NCBI GenBank assembly: GCA_001054945.1
Contig: JVKJ01000002.1
Span: 1-64,000 of the forward strand
Direction: 5' to 3'
From: Corynebacterium falsenii
Lineage (GTDB): Bacteria; Actinomycetota; Actinomycetes; Mycobacteriales; Mycobacteriaceae
Length of the DNA: 64,000 nucleotides
Of this stretch, positions 54,465-63,793 are shown piece by piece. The stretch's first letter is position 1; each line of letters starts with the position of its first letter. Made by a program: the position numbers and the translations under genes. Under the pieces are notes generated by a model that saw only the letters and a list, made by a program, of their open reading frames with translations, had not been told where the DNA came from and did no database searches.

Positions 54465-54538
54465 TACCTCTACGAATCAGACGTGAAACGGTATTAAAAT
54501 ATATGGCCATCATACGTACTTGGTTGAGGAGGACCACG

Positions 54539-55150
54539 GTGACGGAAGATCAGGCAACCCCCGGAAACAACACTGTCCGCGCGGCGGACGCTGCGACTGC
54601 CGATCACACGACGGACGCCCAGTCCACCGACCAGCGCGAACACACGACAGGCCATCTACAGGGCGATACCGTCCTCATCGCCTTTGACGGCTCCGGTGAA
54701 GCCAAGCGCGCGGTGGAATACGCGGGCCGCTTCCTGTCCTCCCACAATGCCTACATCCTCACCGTGTGGGAGCCCATCCACCGTCAGGCCGCTCGAGCTG
54801 CGGGAATGAGCGGAATGATGCAGCACGACTGGTCCAACGAGTCCGGTGAGGACCCCGCGCTGGACGATCCCGCCTACGCCGAGGCCGTCTCCACCTGCCA
54901 CGAAGGCGTGGACCTCGCCCGGGAAAATGGGTTTGCCACCGAACCTTTCCTGGTAGAGTCCTCAACAGCCGTCTGGAGCGCCATCGTGGATGCCGCTGAG
55001 GAGCTCAACGTGGACCTCATCGTCACCGGTACCCGCGCGCTGTCCGGGTGGAAGTCACTACTGCAGTCCAGCGTGAGCGATAGCATCGTCAAGAACGCGG
55101 GTCGACCAGTGCTGATTGTTCCGCCTGAGGGCGCGCAGGACGAAGACTAA
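54539..55150 (+). CDS. universal stress protein (UspA family)
   Basis: A 203-residue cytoplasmic protein: a 40-residue polar N-terminal extension, then one Usp domain (TVLIAFDGSGEAKRAVEYAGRFLSSHNAYILTVWEP). The ATP-binding motif is seen as VTGTRALSGWKSLLQSSVSDSIVKNAGRPVLIVPP (G-2x-G-9x-G/S-S/T type, second Gly of the loop replaced by Ser). GTG at 54539 is chosen because GAGGAGG lies 6 nt upstream; an ATG at 54503 is in frame. First gene of an apparent operon with DUF2613 and aftD. Confidence 0.87.
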   Translation: MTEDQATPGNNTVRAADAATADHTTDAQSTDQREHTTGHLQGDTVLIAFDGSGEAKRAVEYAGRFLSSHNAYILTVWEPIHRQAARAAGMSGMMQHDWSNESGEDPALDDPAYAEAVSTCHEGVDLARENGFATEPFLVESSTAVWSAIVDAAEELNVDLIVTGTRALSGWKSLLQSSVSDSIVKNAGRPVLIVPPEGAQDED

Positions 55151-55188
55151 CCAGCCGACCAACCCATCGAGCGAAGAGGAAAAGACAC

Positions 55189-55398
55189 ATGCCCTACCAG
55201 ACTCAGAGTGAGCCCCGCCGTTCCGCGGGACCGGCCCTCGCTGCAGCGGTCGCTGGAGTGATCTTGGGTGGCGCCGTGGCCTTCGCCGCCGGTGCTATGG
55301 CAGACAGCTCCTCCCTGCCCTCCGATGAAGCCGTGGCCGTGAACAAGGACAACGCCTTCCTGGGCTCCGTGGAATACGGCGGACGAGCCGACAAGTAG
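55189..55398 (+). CDS. DUF2613 small membrane/secreted protein
   Basis: A 69-residue protein with one hydrophobic helix (AGPALAAAVAGVILGGAVAFAAGAMA) and a short polar tail (VNKDNAFLGSVEYGGR). It matches the DUF2613 family, which in mycobacteria (Rv0236A) is always next to aftD. GAGGAAAAG precedes the ATG. Its stop lies two bases before the probable start of aftD. Function unknown; an accessory role to AftD is inferred from linkage. Confidence 0.85.
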   Translation: MPYQTQSEPRRSAGPALAAAVAGVILGGAVAFAAGAMADSSSLPSDEAVAVNKDNAFLGSVEYGGRADK

Positions 55399-55400
55399 CC

Positions 55401-58400
55401 ATTCAATCACTGTCGCGGCGCGCCTGGGCCCTGTGGATTGGGGCGTGCTTTCTCTTCGCCTTTCTCCAGTCCCCCGGGCTGACGGTGGCGGATACAAAGC
55501 ACGACCTCACCGCTGATCCCTGGGGATTCCTCCGCCAAGCTCTTCAGCCCTGGACGGATATTTTCCCCCTGGGGCAGCTCCAGAATCAGGCCTATGGGTA
55601 CCTCTTCCCCCAGGGCCTGTTCTTCGCCGTATTCAGCTGGCTTCCCGGATGGGTGACTCAACGCCTCTGGTGGGGACTACTTCTTGCCCTGGCTTTCGCG
55701 GGCATGGTGCGCCTGGTGGAGACCTGCGGGATCGGGTCACGCTCGTCGCGCGTGGTCGCCGGGGTGTTGTTCGCCCTGAGCCCGCGGATGTTGACCACGG
55801 TCGGAGCGATTTCTTCCGAGGCGTGGGCGGTGGCCCTGGTGCCGTGGGTGTTGCTTCCGGTGGTCAGGGCGACTTCCGGGGGACATGGGGACGCCAGCGG
55901 GGCACGCATTCGATGGGACGCCCTGAGCAGCGCTGTCGCAGTGCTGTGCCTGGGAGCGGTGAATGCCGTGGCGACGGCCGCTGCCGTGCTGCCGGCAGTG
56001 ATCTGGTGGGGGGCGGCTGTGCTGACGCGGAGGGAGCGCCGGCGTGCTCTGAACTTCGGTAAGTGGTGGATCCCCGCGGGGATCCTTGCCTGCTTTTGGT
56101 GGATCGGCCCACTACTGATTCTTGGGAAGTACTCCCCGCCCTTCACGGACTACATTGAGTCCTCATCTTTGACCACCCGCTGGCTGAACCTCCTGGAAGT
56201 GCTACGCGGCGCGACGAGCTGGGTGCCGTTCCTCTCCACCGAGAGGCCGGGCGGGCACGCGCTGTCCATCGAGCCTCTGTTCATTGCAGCCACACTGGTT
56301 GTGGCTCTGGTGGGACTGTGGGGATTGGGGTCGCGGCGCCTCCCCCGGCGCGGCCGCTGGATCGCCATCCTCGCTGTGGGGCTCGTCGTGCTGAGCGTGG
56401 CAACCACGCCGTTTTCCCCTGTCGCCACGGCTGTACGGGGCTGGTTGGATGGCCCTGGCGCCGCGCTGCGAAATCTGCATAAGTTTGATCCCCTGGTCCG
56501 GCTCCCGCTGATGGTCGGCGTGGCCCACGCACTGAAGGGGATCCGGTGGCCGTCCCTGCGGACGGAAAGCGGGCGGTTGGCATGGCAACACCCGGAGCGA
56601 AATCCCGTTGTGGTCAAGACATTCGCGGTGGGGTTGCTGGTGGTGGTGGCCACGGCGCCCGGCTGGAGCAATCGCCTGGCCGCGGCCGACGGCTTTCGGC
56701 ACGTCCCCCAATACTGGACTCAGGCCGCGCAGTGGTTGAACGAGAACACGCAGCCGTCACAGGGCCGGACCATGATCCTCCCCGAAGCTCGCTTTGGCCG
56801 GCAAACCTGGGGAAATACGCGCGATGAACCCGCACAGCCGCTCCTGAATGTCCCGTGGGTTATCCGCGATTCAGTTCCCCTGGTGGCGCCAGAGGCGATC
56901 CGAGCGCTGGACGGGGTGCAGCATCAGGTTAATTCCGGTGCCGCGATCCCCAGCCTCGCAGCTAGTCTGCAACAACAGGGCGTGGGCCAAATCGTTGTAC
57001 GGCACGACCTCACCACTGCCGCGGACACCCCCGGCGCTGAACAGATCGAAAGGACTTTGCAGCGCTCGCAACACTTCCATCGTGAGGCCACCTTCGGCGG
57101 CCAATCCGGGGTGACCATCTACTCCGTGGCTCCTCCGACAGATCAAGCGGAGTCCCGGCCCGGCGACCTGCGGACGGTGGACACGGACAATGTGGAGGTC
57201 GTGCAGGCTGGCCCAGAGTCGCTGCCCCGGCTCGATGCCGCGGATGCCGCGTTGGGGCGCTCCGCGCCTGCGCGCACCCGCATCCTCAGTTCGCAGCTGC
57301 CCGACAGGCCTGTGGTTCCCAACCCGGACCCTCAGACCATCACTGACACGCCTGCCCTGCGGAACCACAACTACGGTGCGGTGATCGGAGCTGATTCCGA
57401 CATCCGCTGGCCCGGCGATCGATCCCGCGTTCTGAACCCGGTGAAGGACTACCCCGTTCGGGACGCGGATGGGCATCCCCTCCCCGCGGCGGCGCTCACG
57501 CAGGTACAGGCCACAGGCGGGCGCATTAGTGCTAGTTCGTCCGCTTCTGACCCCACCAGCTTCGGCGGAGCGGACACCACGAGTTCTCTCACGGCGGCGG
57601 TAGATGAGAATAAGGCCACGGCGTGGCGTCCCACCCCGGGGAACCCAGCGGGAGAATTCCTGGAGCTCGACCTTGACCAGGCGCGCAGCAAGCTCGGCCT
57701 GGATGTGGCGACACAGGGTTCGGGCGCGCGCATCCAGGTGACGACCTACCTGGGCGATTCCACGATGGGGTCAACCACGGTGAATGTGAATTCCAAGGAT
57801 CCGGCCAGTGTCTCCGTGCCTCCGGGGAAGGCCGACCGGATCCGGCTCACCATCGTGGGGTCCTACGGGGACATGGGGATAAGCGAAGTGAAGTTGAAAG
57901 ACACGTCCAAGGACCCGGACGAGGACATCACGCCCAGGCGGATTCCCACGGTTCCAGCTGGGAAGCACGGAAACGGTGTCCCAGGCGTTGGCACGGTCAA
58001 CCGCTGGGTCTTTGGCCAGGAGATCCCAGAGGGAACGATGCAGCGCGCCTTCACGGTGCCCGGCGAAACCGGGCCGGATGGCTCATCCGACGATGCGGGC
58101 ATTCCCGTGGTGGTACACAGCGACCGCTGCGGCACCCAGGCGCCCACGCGCGTGCAGGTGGATGGTCACGACTTCGGCTGCGGGGACACGCTGCGACTCA
58201 CGCCCGGAAAGCACAGGATGAGCAGCCCGGATCGCTGGGTGTCCCTGACGATCGCGGAGCCGCTGTTCGCCGCGGCGGTGGCGAATGCGCCGGCAGCCCA
58301 ACCGCTGCCCGCGGGCTCGCCGACCGGTGGGGAGCTTCCATTTTCCACGCGGCCTCGCATTGTGTATTCGGCCTCCTCGGCGAACCCGGGGCGAACTGCC

Positions 58401-58958
58401 ACTCTGACCACCTCGGCCCCGACACTGCCTGGATCCACCACCGCTCGGGACGCTGCGGACACTACCCAGCGCGCCGGCTCCCCCACGCACACCATCGAAC
58501 TTCACCCCGTCACGGTCAATGGCTGGCAACAGGGTTGGATCGTCCCAGCCGGGGTGGAAGGTCACGTGGATGTGAGCTTTGGGCCGACCCGGTTGTACCA
58601 GGCTTGGCTGGGGCTTGGCGGGGTGTGTGCGCTGGTGCTGCTCGGTGGATGGGTCGTGACGATGCCCCGTCGAAGCTCGAGATCCGCTCGCGTCGAACAC
58701 GCCGCAGAACCCGAGGATGCAGTGCAGCCGCGGGACGCATTCAATGTTCGTGGCCAGGGCCCGGCGAACCGACGCGGGCACCCGCGATGGATCCGACGAA
58801 TCCAGGCTGCAGTCTTCTTCGGCGGCAGCGCCGTGGCAGTCACAGCCGCCGTGCACGGTCCATGGGGATCCCCCTCCTACGCCGGGGACAGCTGGATCGT
58901 GGAGATCGCACTGCTACTCGCAGCCGCGGCCGCCGTGACGCGCCGCGATGACTCATAA
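55401..58958 (+). CDS. aftD: AftD-type alpha-(1->3)-arabinofuranosyltransferase
   Basis: About 1185 residues, a GT-C membrane enzyme that adds arabinofuranose branches to arabinogalactan and lipoarabinomannan from decaprenyl-phosphoarabinose. N-terminal ADTKHDLTADPWGFLRQALQPW and LGQLQNQAYGYLFPQGLFF are the conserved AftD start, with the catalytic Asp region; about ten TM helices follow, then a large extracytoplasmic part with F5/8-type carbohydrate-binding domains (SSLTAAVDENKATAWRPTPG, LELDLDQA) and a last TM. The first ordinary start is GTG 55485, but the frame upstream encodes the missing first TM helix (RRAWALWIGACFLFAFLQSPGL), so translation probably begins at ATT 55401. Confidence 0.88.
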   Translation: MQSLSRRAWALWIGACFLFAFLQSPGLTVADTKHDLTADPWGFLRQALQPWTDIFPLGQLQNQAYGYLFPQGLFFAVFSWLPGWVTQRLWWGLLLALAFAGMVRLVETCGIGSRSSRVVAGVLFALSPRMLTTVGAISSEAWAVALVPWVLLPVVRATSGGHGDASGARIRWDALSSAVAVLCLGAVNAVATAAAVLPAVIWWGAAVLTRRERRRALNFGKWWIPAGILACFWWIGPLLILGKYSPPFTDYIESSSLTTRWLNLLEVLRGATSWVPFLSTERPGGHALSIEPLFIAATLVVALVGLWGLGSRRLPRRGRWIAILAVGLVVLSVATTPFSPVATAVRGWLDGPGAALRNLHKFDPLVRLPLMVGVAHALKGIRWPSLRTESGRLAWQHPERNPVVVKTFAVGLLVVVATAPGWSNRLAAADGFRHVPQYWTQAAQWLNENTQPSQGRTMILPEARFGRQTWGNTRDEPAQPLLNVPWVIRDSVPLVAPEAIRALDGVQHQVNSGAAIPSLAASLQQQGVGQIVVRHDLTTAADTPGAEQIERTLQRSQHFHREATFGGQSGVTIYSVAPPTDQAESRPGDLRTVDTDNVEVVQAGPESLPRLDAADAALGRSAPARTRILSSQLPDRPVVPNPDPQTITDTPALRNHNYGAVIGADSDIRWPGDRSRVLNPVKDYPVRDADGHPLPAAALTQVQATGGRISASSSASDPTSFGGADTTSSLTAAVDENKATAWRPTPGNPAGEFLELDLDQARSKLGLDVATQGSGARIQVTTYLGDSTMGSTTVNVNSKDPASVSVPPGKADRIRLTIVGSYGDMGISEVKLKDTSKDPDEDITPRRIPTVPAGKHGNGVPGVGTVNRWVFGQEIPEGTMQRAFTVPGETGPDGSSDDAGIPVVVHSDRCGTQAPTRVQVDGHDFGCGDTLRLTPGKHRMSSPDRWVSLTIAEPLFAAAVANAPAAQPLPAGSPTGGELPFSTRPRIVYSASSANPGRTATLTTSAPTLPGSTTARDAADTTQRAGSPTHTIELHPVTVNGWQQGWIVPAGVEGHVDVSFGPTRLYQAWLGLGGVCALVLLGGWVVTMPRRSSRSARVEHAAEPEDAVQPRDAFNVRGQGPANRRGHPRWIRRIQAAVFFGGSAVAVTAAVHGPWGSPSYAGDSWIVEIALLLAAAAAVTRRDDS

Positions 58959-59018
58959 CTGATTCGTTAGCAGCGCGTCAGCAGAGCCTGGGTTGCCCCA
59001 CCGACCGTGATGCGGAAA

Positions 59019-60296
59019 CTACTGCGTGCGTGATCCCAGCGGTCGTTCGTGCCACCGCGCTTCCTCGCGCTTCAGGCGATCCAATTCCCGTTGCCGCTCC
59101 TGATGATCCGCCTGAACTGACCTCCACCAGGCGCTGGTCCACTTCCGAGCCGGTTCCTCCACCACGGCGTAGCTCATCGCGGCAACGGGAACAGTAAGCA
59201 GGAAGGTGAACACGAGGACAACGGCCGTCCCGCCGTGAAAAAGCGGGATCCCCAACAGCGGAAACACCAGCGACAATATGCTCATATGCCACAGGAAGAT
59301 GGAGTACGACCACCGGCCCAGGGCCTGCATGGGTGCACTTTCCAACCACGTGGAACTCGGCGCAAGCGCATAGGGCGCGATCAGCGCGGCGGCAAACACA
59401 GTCCCGTAGACAACGCGCCGGGAGAATTCCCCCGGGCTCGCATGCTGCAAACCCTGGGCTCCATCATTCGCTGCCACGACCAGGGCAGCCAGGGCCAGCA
59501 GCCAGAACAGCAGCCGGTAGCGAGTCAATGCAGAGCGCACCCGGTCTGCCAGCCGATGGCCGTCCAGAAGTGCGCCTTCGGCTTCCGCGGACAGCAGCCC
59601 CACGGCGAACCACGGAATGAAGGCTGGTGGCATCACGTGCGGGTTCAGCTCACCCGGCCCCGGCGCATGGGCGAAAGTCGGCACGTATGCCCACCCCAGT
59701 GACAGCACAGCCACCGCCAGGATCACGGCCACTCGCACCTTTCTGGGGAACCTTCCGATCGCCAAGGCCACCAGTGGTAGCACCAGGTAGAAGGCAACCT
59801 CCACTGAAAGAGACCACAGGTGCGTCAACCCGCCGAGCAGACCACCGCTCACATACACTTGCCCCATCGCAAAGTTCGCCAGAATTTGAACTACTGACGG
59901 GGCGTGGGGCGTGCTCGCCACCGGGAACAGCAGCAGCACGATGACCAACAACACCCATACCGCGGGCATAATCCGCCCGATCCTCTTGATGTAGTAGGTC
60001 AAGATCGGGCGCCGGAAGGTGGCGTCCTGAATGGAAAAATCCCCCCGGTGCCTCCGCCACAAGAGAAAGCCCGAGAGCGCAAAGAACACCGGAACAAAAA
60101 AGTCCGTGCGCGCCATCATCCGGTTGATCAGCGAGCCCGTATCCGCACCGGTCTGAAAGGCGACGTGCGTGATCAGGATCCCGCAGCACGCGATCGCGCG
60201 CATCCCCTCCAAGGAAGGCAGAAAAGGGGCGCGCCGAGGGGGTTCTTCGCGAGAGCGAGCGGTGTTCACGGGGGCGGATTTTTCCATGGGAATCAC
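59019..60296 (-). CDS. tmaT: TmaT-like acyltransferase 3 family membrane protein
   Basis: A 425-residue polytopic O-acyltransferase with about ten TM helices. FLPSLEGMRAIACCGILITHV carries the family His, and FFVPVFFALSGFLLWRRHRGDF the second motif. Its gene order with DUF3068, a polytopic membrane protein and a glycosyltransferase equals Rv0228-Rv0225, where the corynebacterial acyltransferase acetylates trehalose monomycolate before MmpL export. Assignment rests on this order, so a different acylated substrate remains possible. Start GTG 60296 or ATG 60287. Confidence 0.75.
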   Translation of the reverse strand: MIPMEKSAPVNTARSREEPPRRAPFLPSLEGMRAIACCGILITHVAFQTGADTGSLINRMMARTDFFVPVFFALSGFLLWRRHRGDFSIQDATFRRPILTYYIKRIGRIMPAVWVLLVIVLLLFPVASTPHAPSVVQILANFAMGQVYVSGGLLGGLTHLWSLSVEVAFYLVLPLVALAIGRFPRKVRVAVILAVAVLSLGWAYVPTFAHAPGPGELNPHVMPPAFIPWFAVGLLSAEAEGALLDGHRLADRVRSALTRYRLLFWLLALAALVVAANDGAQGLQHASPGEFSRRVVYGTVFAAALIAPYALAPSSTWLESAPMQALGRWSYSIFLWHMSILSLVFPLLGIPLFHGGTAVVLVFTFLLTVPVAAMSYAVVEEPARKWTSAWWRSVQADHQERQRELDRLKREEARWHERPLGSRTQ

Positions 60297-60522
60297 CGAA
60301 ATGATAGCTCATGCGCGCCCCGAAACCGCTGGCAACGAATTTATTCCGATATGCCAGTAGAAATAGTTTTATCCGCTAAAGTATGACCAGTTCGTGTTGA
60401 GCGACACGCCGGGCTATTGCACAGGCATTCATCAGATTTCTTGAAAGATACTGGATGAGAAGCTGGGTGAAGGCGCCGGGCTCGACCGCGCAAGTTCCGT
60501 CAACGGTCAGGATCATTGTCCA

Positions 60523-61752
60523 ATGAAAAAAGTAATCTCTTACATTGCCATCCTCCTGGGTGCCGCTCTCTTGGTATTCGCCATCGCGTTGCCGACCTAT
60601 GTCGTACCCAAGGGGAAGGTGCTGCCGCTCGACGTGGTGTCCACAACGCCCACCGAGGAAAAGAAGGGCGACCTGTTGGATTCCGCCGCGCTGGCCGCCG
60701 AGCGTCCCGTCAAGGGCAAAGAGAACGCGCCCGAGTGCAAGGCGAAGGACAAGCCGGTCAGCTGCTTCATTGCGGTGGGCGTGCCTCTGAAATCCCAACG
60801 CTTTACCGTGGCTCAAGAGCCCTCGGACAAGAAGAAGGTCACCCTGGAGGTGGGGAACACCCTGGTCCGCACCGACATGAAGGAGCCGCACAACCTCCTG
60901 TCCGCGACCATTGACCGCGTGACCCTCGACCGTGAGACCCAGATGCCGGTGCCGGAGCCGATCTCCACCTTTGATCCCACTCCCCCCAGCGCGGGCAAGA
61001 AGAAGGACGGCGACAACGTCCCCGCCTTCGCGCGCGACGGCATCCAGTACCAGTGGCCTATGGGCACCGACCGCAAGTCCTACGACTACTTCGACGTGCA
61101 GATCCTCAAGAGTCAGCCCATCGACTTCGTCAAGGAAGAGGAGATGTCCGGCGAGAAGACCTACCTGTTCCAGCAGGAGGTGAAGCCCACCGCCATCGAG
61201 CCGAACCTCCGGAAGTACCTGGAAAGCGACGGCGAACTCTCCGAATCGGACAAGGCCACGCTCAGCCCACTGAAGCTGAAGTTCCCGGCCAAGAAGTGGG
61301 GACTGACCCCCGAGGAGGTCCCGGGCTGGCACCCGCAGGGGTCCCACGGTGGTGAGGGCGACGGCCAGGAGGGTCCGGACGCCACCTCTGACGAAGGTCC
61401 CGACGTGGAGATGACCCGCTACTACACGGTGAATCGGCGCATCAATGTGGAGCCGGAGACCGGCGTGATCGTCAATGGCTCCGAGGACGTGTGGATGTTC
61501 TACGCCCGCGACGACAAGGAAGCGCAGAAGATCGCCACCGAGGGCCGCGACGAGGAACTGAAGAACCCCAAGCGCACGGCCATGTACTTCCCCGGCGAGT
61601 GGAACGACGAGGCGCGCGCGAATCAGATGTTCAAGGCAAAGGAGGGGTTGTCCACCTTGAAGATGATGGGGACGATCCTTCCGTGGACGCTGGGCATTGC
61701 CGGATTGCTGCTGCTGGTGGTGGGGTTCATGCTGCACCGCGAACGCCGTTAA
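60523..61752 (+). CDS. DUF3068 membrane protein (Rv0227c-like)
   Basis: A 409-residue protein with an N-terminal TM (ISYIAILLGAALLVFAIALPTYVVPKG), a large extracytoplasmic domain of about 340 residues and a C-terminal TM (LPWTLGIAGLLLLVVGFMLH). YVVPKGKVLPLDVVSTTPT, VGNTLVRTDMKEPHNLLSATIDRVTLDRET and KSYDYFDVQILKSQPIDFV are DUF3068 traits. A homologue in this locus of C. glutamicum has, as I recall, been linked to lipomannan maturation; this is from memory. It would act in the envelope with the neighbouring genes. Confidence 0.85.
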   Translation: MKKVISYIAILLGAALLVFAIALPTYVVPKGKVLPLDVVSTTPTEEKKGDLLDSAALAAERPVKGKENAPECKAKDKPVSCFIAVGVPLKSQRFTVAQEPSDKKKVTLEVGNTLVRTDMKEPHNLLSATIDRVTLDRETQMPVPEPISTFDPTPPSAGKKKDGDNVPAFARDGIQYQWPMGTDRKSYDYFDVQILKSQPIDFVKEEEMSGEKTYLFQQEVKPTAIEPNLRKYLESDGELSESDKATLSPLKLKFPAKKWGLTPEEVPGWHPQGSHGGEGDGQEGPDATSDEGPDVEMTRYYTVNRRINVEPETGVIVNGSEDVWMFYARDDKEAQKIATEGRDEELKNPKRTAMYFPGEWNDEARANQMFKAKEGLSTLKMMGTILPWTLGIAGLLLLVVGFMLHRERR

Positions 61753-61784
61753 TCCGCCCCTGATTCCTCGTTCCGCTCCACACT

Positions 61785-61822
61785 GCGCCTCGCCGGGAGA
61801 AACCCCGGTGAGGCGCTTGTTT
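61785..61822 (+). terminator. hairpin terminator after the DUF3068 gene
   Basis: A 13-bp stem (GCGCCTCGCCGGG at 61785-61797 with CCCGGTGAGGCGC at 61804-61816, one G-U pair) followed by TTGTTT. The T-rich end runs into the -10 hexamer of the next gene. Confidence 0.8.
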
Positions 61823-61827
61823 ATGAT
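61822..61827 (+). promoter_or_regulatory. -10 hexamer TATGAT, leaderless start of the polytopic membrane protein gene
   Basis: TATGAT-N6-GTG before 61834, overlapping the tail of the previous terminator. Confidence 0.45.
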
Positions 61828-61833
61828 GAGGCA

Positions 61834-63792
61834 GTGATGACGCCCCAGAAGAACCAGCGACGCTCCGCAGCGACGACCGCTGTGCAGGTCGGTGATTGGA
61901 CTGGCACTCGGCCTGGATCGCGCACGATTTCCGGCGCCCGTTACGGGAAATTTCAATCGATCAAGGACAACCGCTGGGCGGTGCCGTGGTGGGCCATGCC
62001 CCTGTGGGTGCTCGCGCTCTCCCTCACCACCATGTGGCCGTTCTGGATGGGGCTGTACCCCCGCGAGCGCTACGCCTTCGCCCTGCGGGACATGATGGTG
62101 CCCTTCAACCTGTTCGCCAACGATCTGGCTTTCGGCACCACCGGGTCGCCGGCCCGCGCCATTCCGCAAGACACGGTGCTTGCCATCATCTCCCCGATCA
62201 TTCCGGCGACACTGATGGTGTCCCTCATGGTCATCGTCGCCTCCATCGTCGGCGGAATCAATGCCGCGCGGATGGTGCGCGACATGGCCGGGGCGCGGCC
62301 GCTCGTGCAGTTCGCGGCCTCCGCGTTCGTACTGTGGAACCCGTATGTGCTGGAGCGCTTCCTGCAGGGGCAGTGGGCAATGTCCATCGCCGCGATGCTG
62401 CTTCCTGCGGTGGCGTACTACTCCGCCTCCCGGCGCCGCGGACCGCAGCTGATTTCGCTGGCTGGCTGCGCCCTCGTGCCCTCCGGAATTGTGCTGGGGC
62501 TGGCCATCGCCCTGCTATTCGATCAGACGTGGCGAGACCGCGCAGCATCCTTTCTGGCCAGCCTCATGTGCATGGGCCCGTGGCTCCTGGTCTCCCTGAT
62601 CAATACGACCGATGCCAAGGTCAGCGCGGAATCCGCAGGGCTATTCGCTGCCCGGGCAGAGGCGGGGGTGGGAACCTTGGGCGGCCTGATGGGCCTCGGC
62701 GGCATCTGGAATGCGGAGGCGCTCCCGCCGTCGCGCGGGTTGGTTTCCACGGTGGCCGGGGTGCTGCTGTGCGTGATCCTTTTCTACGGCTTCATCGAAC
62801 TCTCCCGGGTGTACCGCTGCGTCGCCATTGCCACCGTCGCGGCGATCGCCATTCCGGCGCTGACAGCCACGCCGTGGGGCATCTCCATCATGGGGTGGCT
62901 AATCAACACCATTCCCGGGGCGGGGATCCTCCGCGATACGCAAAAGTTCGTCGCGCTCGCCATCCCGGGCATGCTCCTCATGATGGCCGTGGTGGTCGAG
63001 AGCCTGGCGCTGTCGCGCCCGAACCCCTCCGCGCTCCATGAATCCACGCCACCCACCAGCGAAGATAAGCCCGACGAGGCTGTGGATCCCTCAGCGCCCG
63101 CCCCCGCGGTCCCCGCCCGTCGCACCAGGCGGGGCGCGCGGTTCCGAATGCCGGGGCAAACCCTCGCTCGCATCGGTGGCATGTTGATGATCGTGCTGAT
63201 TTTCCTGGGTGCCCCGGGTTTTCCGAAGGACATGAAGCCCCTCAAGCAGGTTGAGCTCACCTCCGCCTGGTCAGCGATGATCAATGTCATGTCCGCGGCT
63301 CCCTCTGGCCAGGTGCTGCTCCTGCCGCCTGGGAGCTACCGCCGCATCGACGACCGCCCCGTCATCGACCCGGCTTTGAAGTTGCTTCCCGGCGCGCCAC
63401 TGGACCCCGGCTTCCTGGTCGTGGACGACAAGTTGGTGGACGGCGACCCTCACACTCTCAACCTGCTGCGTCAGACCATGAGTGGAAAGGACGAGCTAGC
63501 CCAAAACGGCGTGGGGTGGGTCGTGGTCGATTGGGGTTCCATGAACCCACATCAGGACTATTCAGCCGTGCGCGATGTCCTCCGCCACCACCGAAAGGTG
63601 GTCTCGCGCGATGGTCTCGAGCTCTACCGGGTGGCCAATTCGAACATCGCCCCGAACCCGCACTCCCAAGGTCCGATTTGGGTCGGATTGGCCATGTACT
63701 GGATAACGTGGGCGCTGGGGTTGTGGCTTTCGCTCTGGTCGTGGCTGAGTTACCTCACCCGCAGCTCCGGGCCCCACCGGATGTCGCTCTAG
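61834..63792 (+). CDS. polytopic membrane protein (Rv0226c-like, possible GT-C type)
   Basis: A 652-residue membrane protein with about 11-12 hydrophobic segments. The first periplasmic loop (FWMGLYPRERYAFALRDMMVPFNLFANDLAFG) has the position and acidic residues of a GT-C catalytic loop, and the C-terminal part holds a soluble domain (PSGQVLLLPPGSYRRIDDRPVIDPALKLLPG, VGWVVVDWGSMN) like YfhO/GT-C-related proteins. The gene order suggests it works on mycolate or lipoglycan assembly with its neighbours. No function is firmly known. GTG start is followed at once by ATG. Confidence 0.75.
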   Translation: MMTPQKNQRRSAATTAVQVGDWTGTRPGSRTISGARYGKFQSIKDNRWAVPWWAMPLWVLALSLTTMWPFWMGLYPRERYAFALRDMMVPFNLFANDLAFGTTGSPARAIPQDTVLAIISPIIPATLMVSLMVIVASIVGGINAARMVRDMAGARPLVQFAASAFVLWNPYVLERFLQGQWAMSIAAMLLPAVAYYSASRRRGPQLISLAGCALVPSGIVLGLAIALLFDQTWRDRAASFLASLMCMGPWLLVSLINTTDAKVSAESAGLFAARAEAGVGTLGGLMGLGGIWNAEALPPSRGLVSTVAGVLLCVILFYGFIELSRVYRCVAIATVAAIAIPALTATPWGISIMGWLINTIPGAGILRDTQKFVALAIPGMLLMMAVVVESLALSRPNPSALHESTPPTSEDKPDEAVDPSAPAPAVPARRTRRGARFRMPGQTLARIGGMLMIVLIFLGAPGFPKDMKPLKQVELTSAWSAMINVMSAAPSGQVLLLPPGSYRRIDDRPVIDPALKLLPGAPLDPGFLVVDDKLVDGDPHTLNLLRQTMSGKDELAQNGVGWVVVDWGSMNPHQDYSAVRDVLRHHRKVVSRDGLELYRVANSNIAPNPHSQGPIWVGLAMYWITWALGLWLSLWSWLSYLTRSSGPHRMSL

Positions 63793-63793
63793 G

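Noticed and set aside
60376..62169. A 597-codon minus-strand frame across the DUF3068 gene and the next gene
   Set aside because: It spans two real plus-strand genes and their terminator; no start signal or domain.
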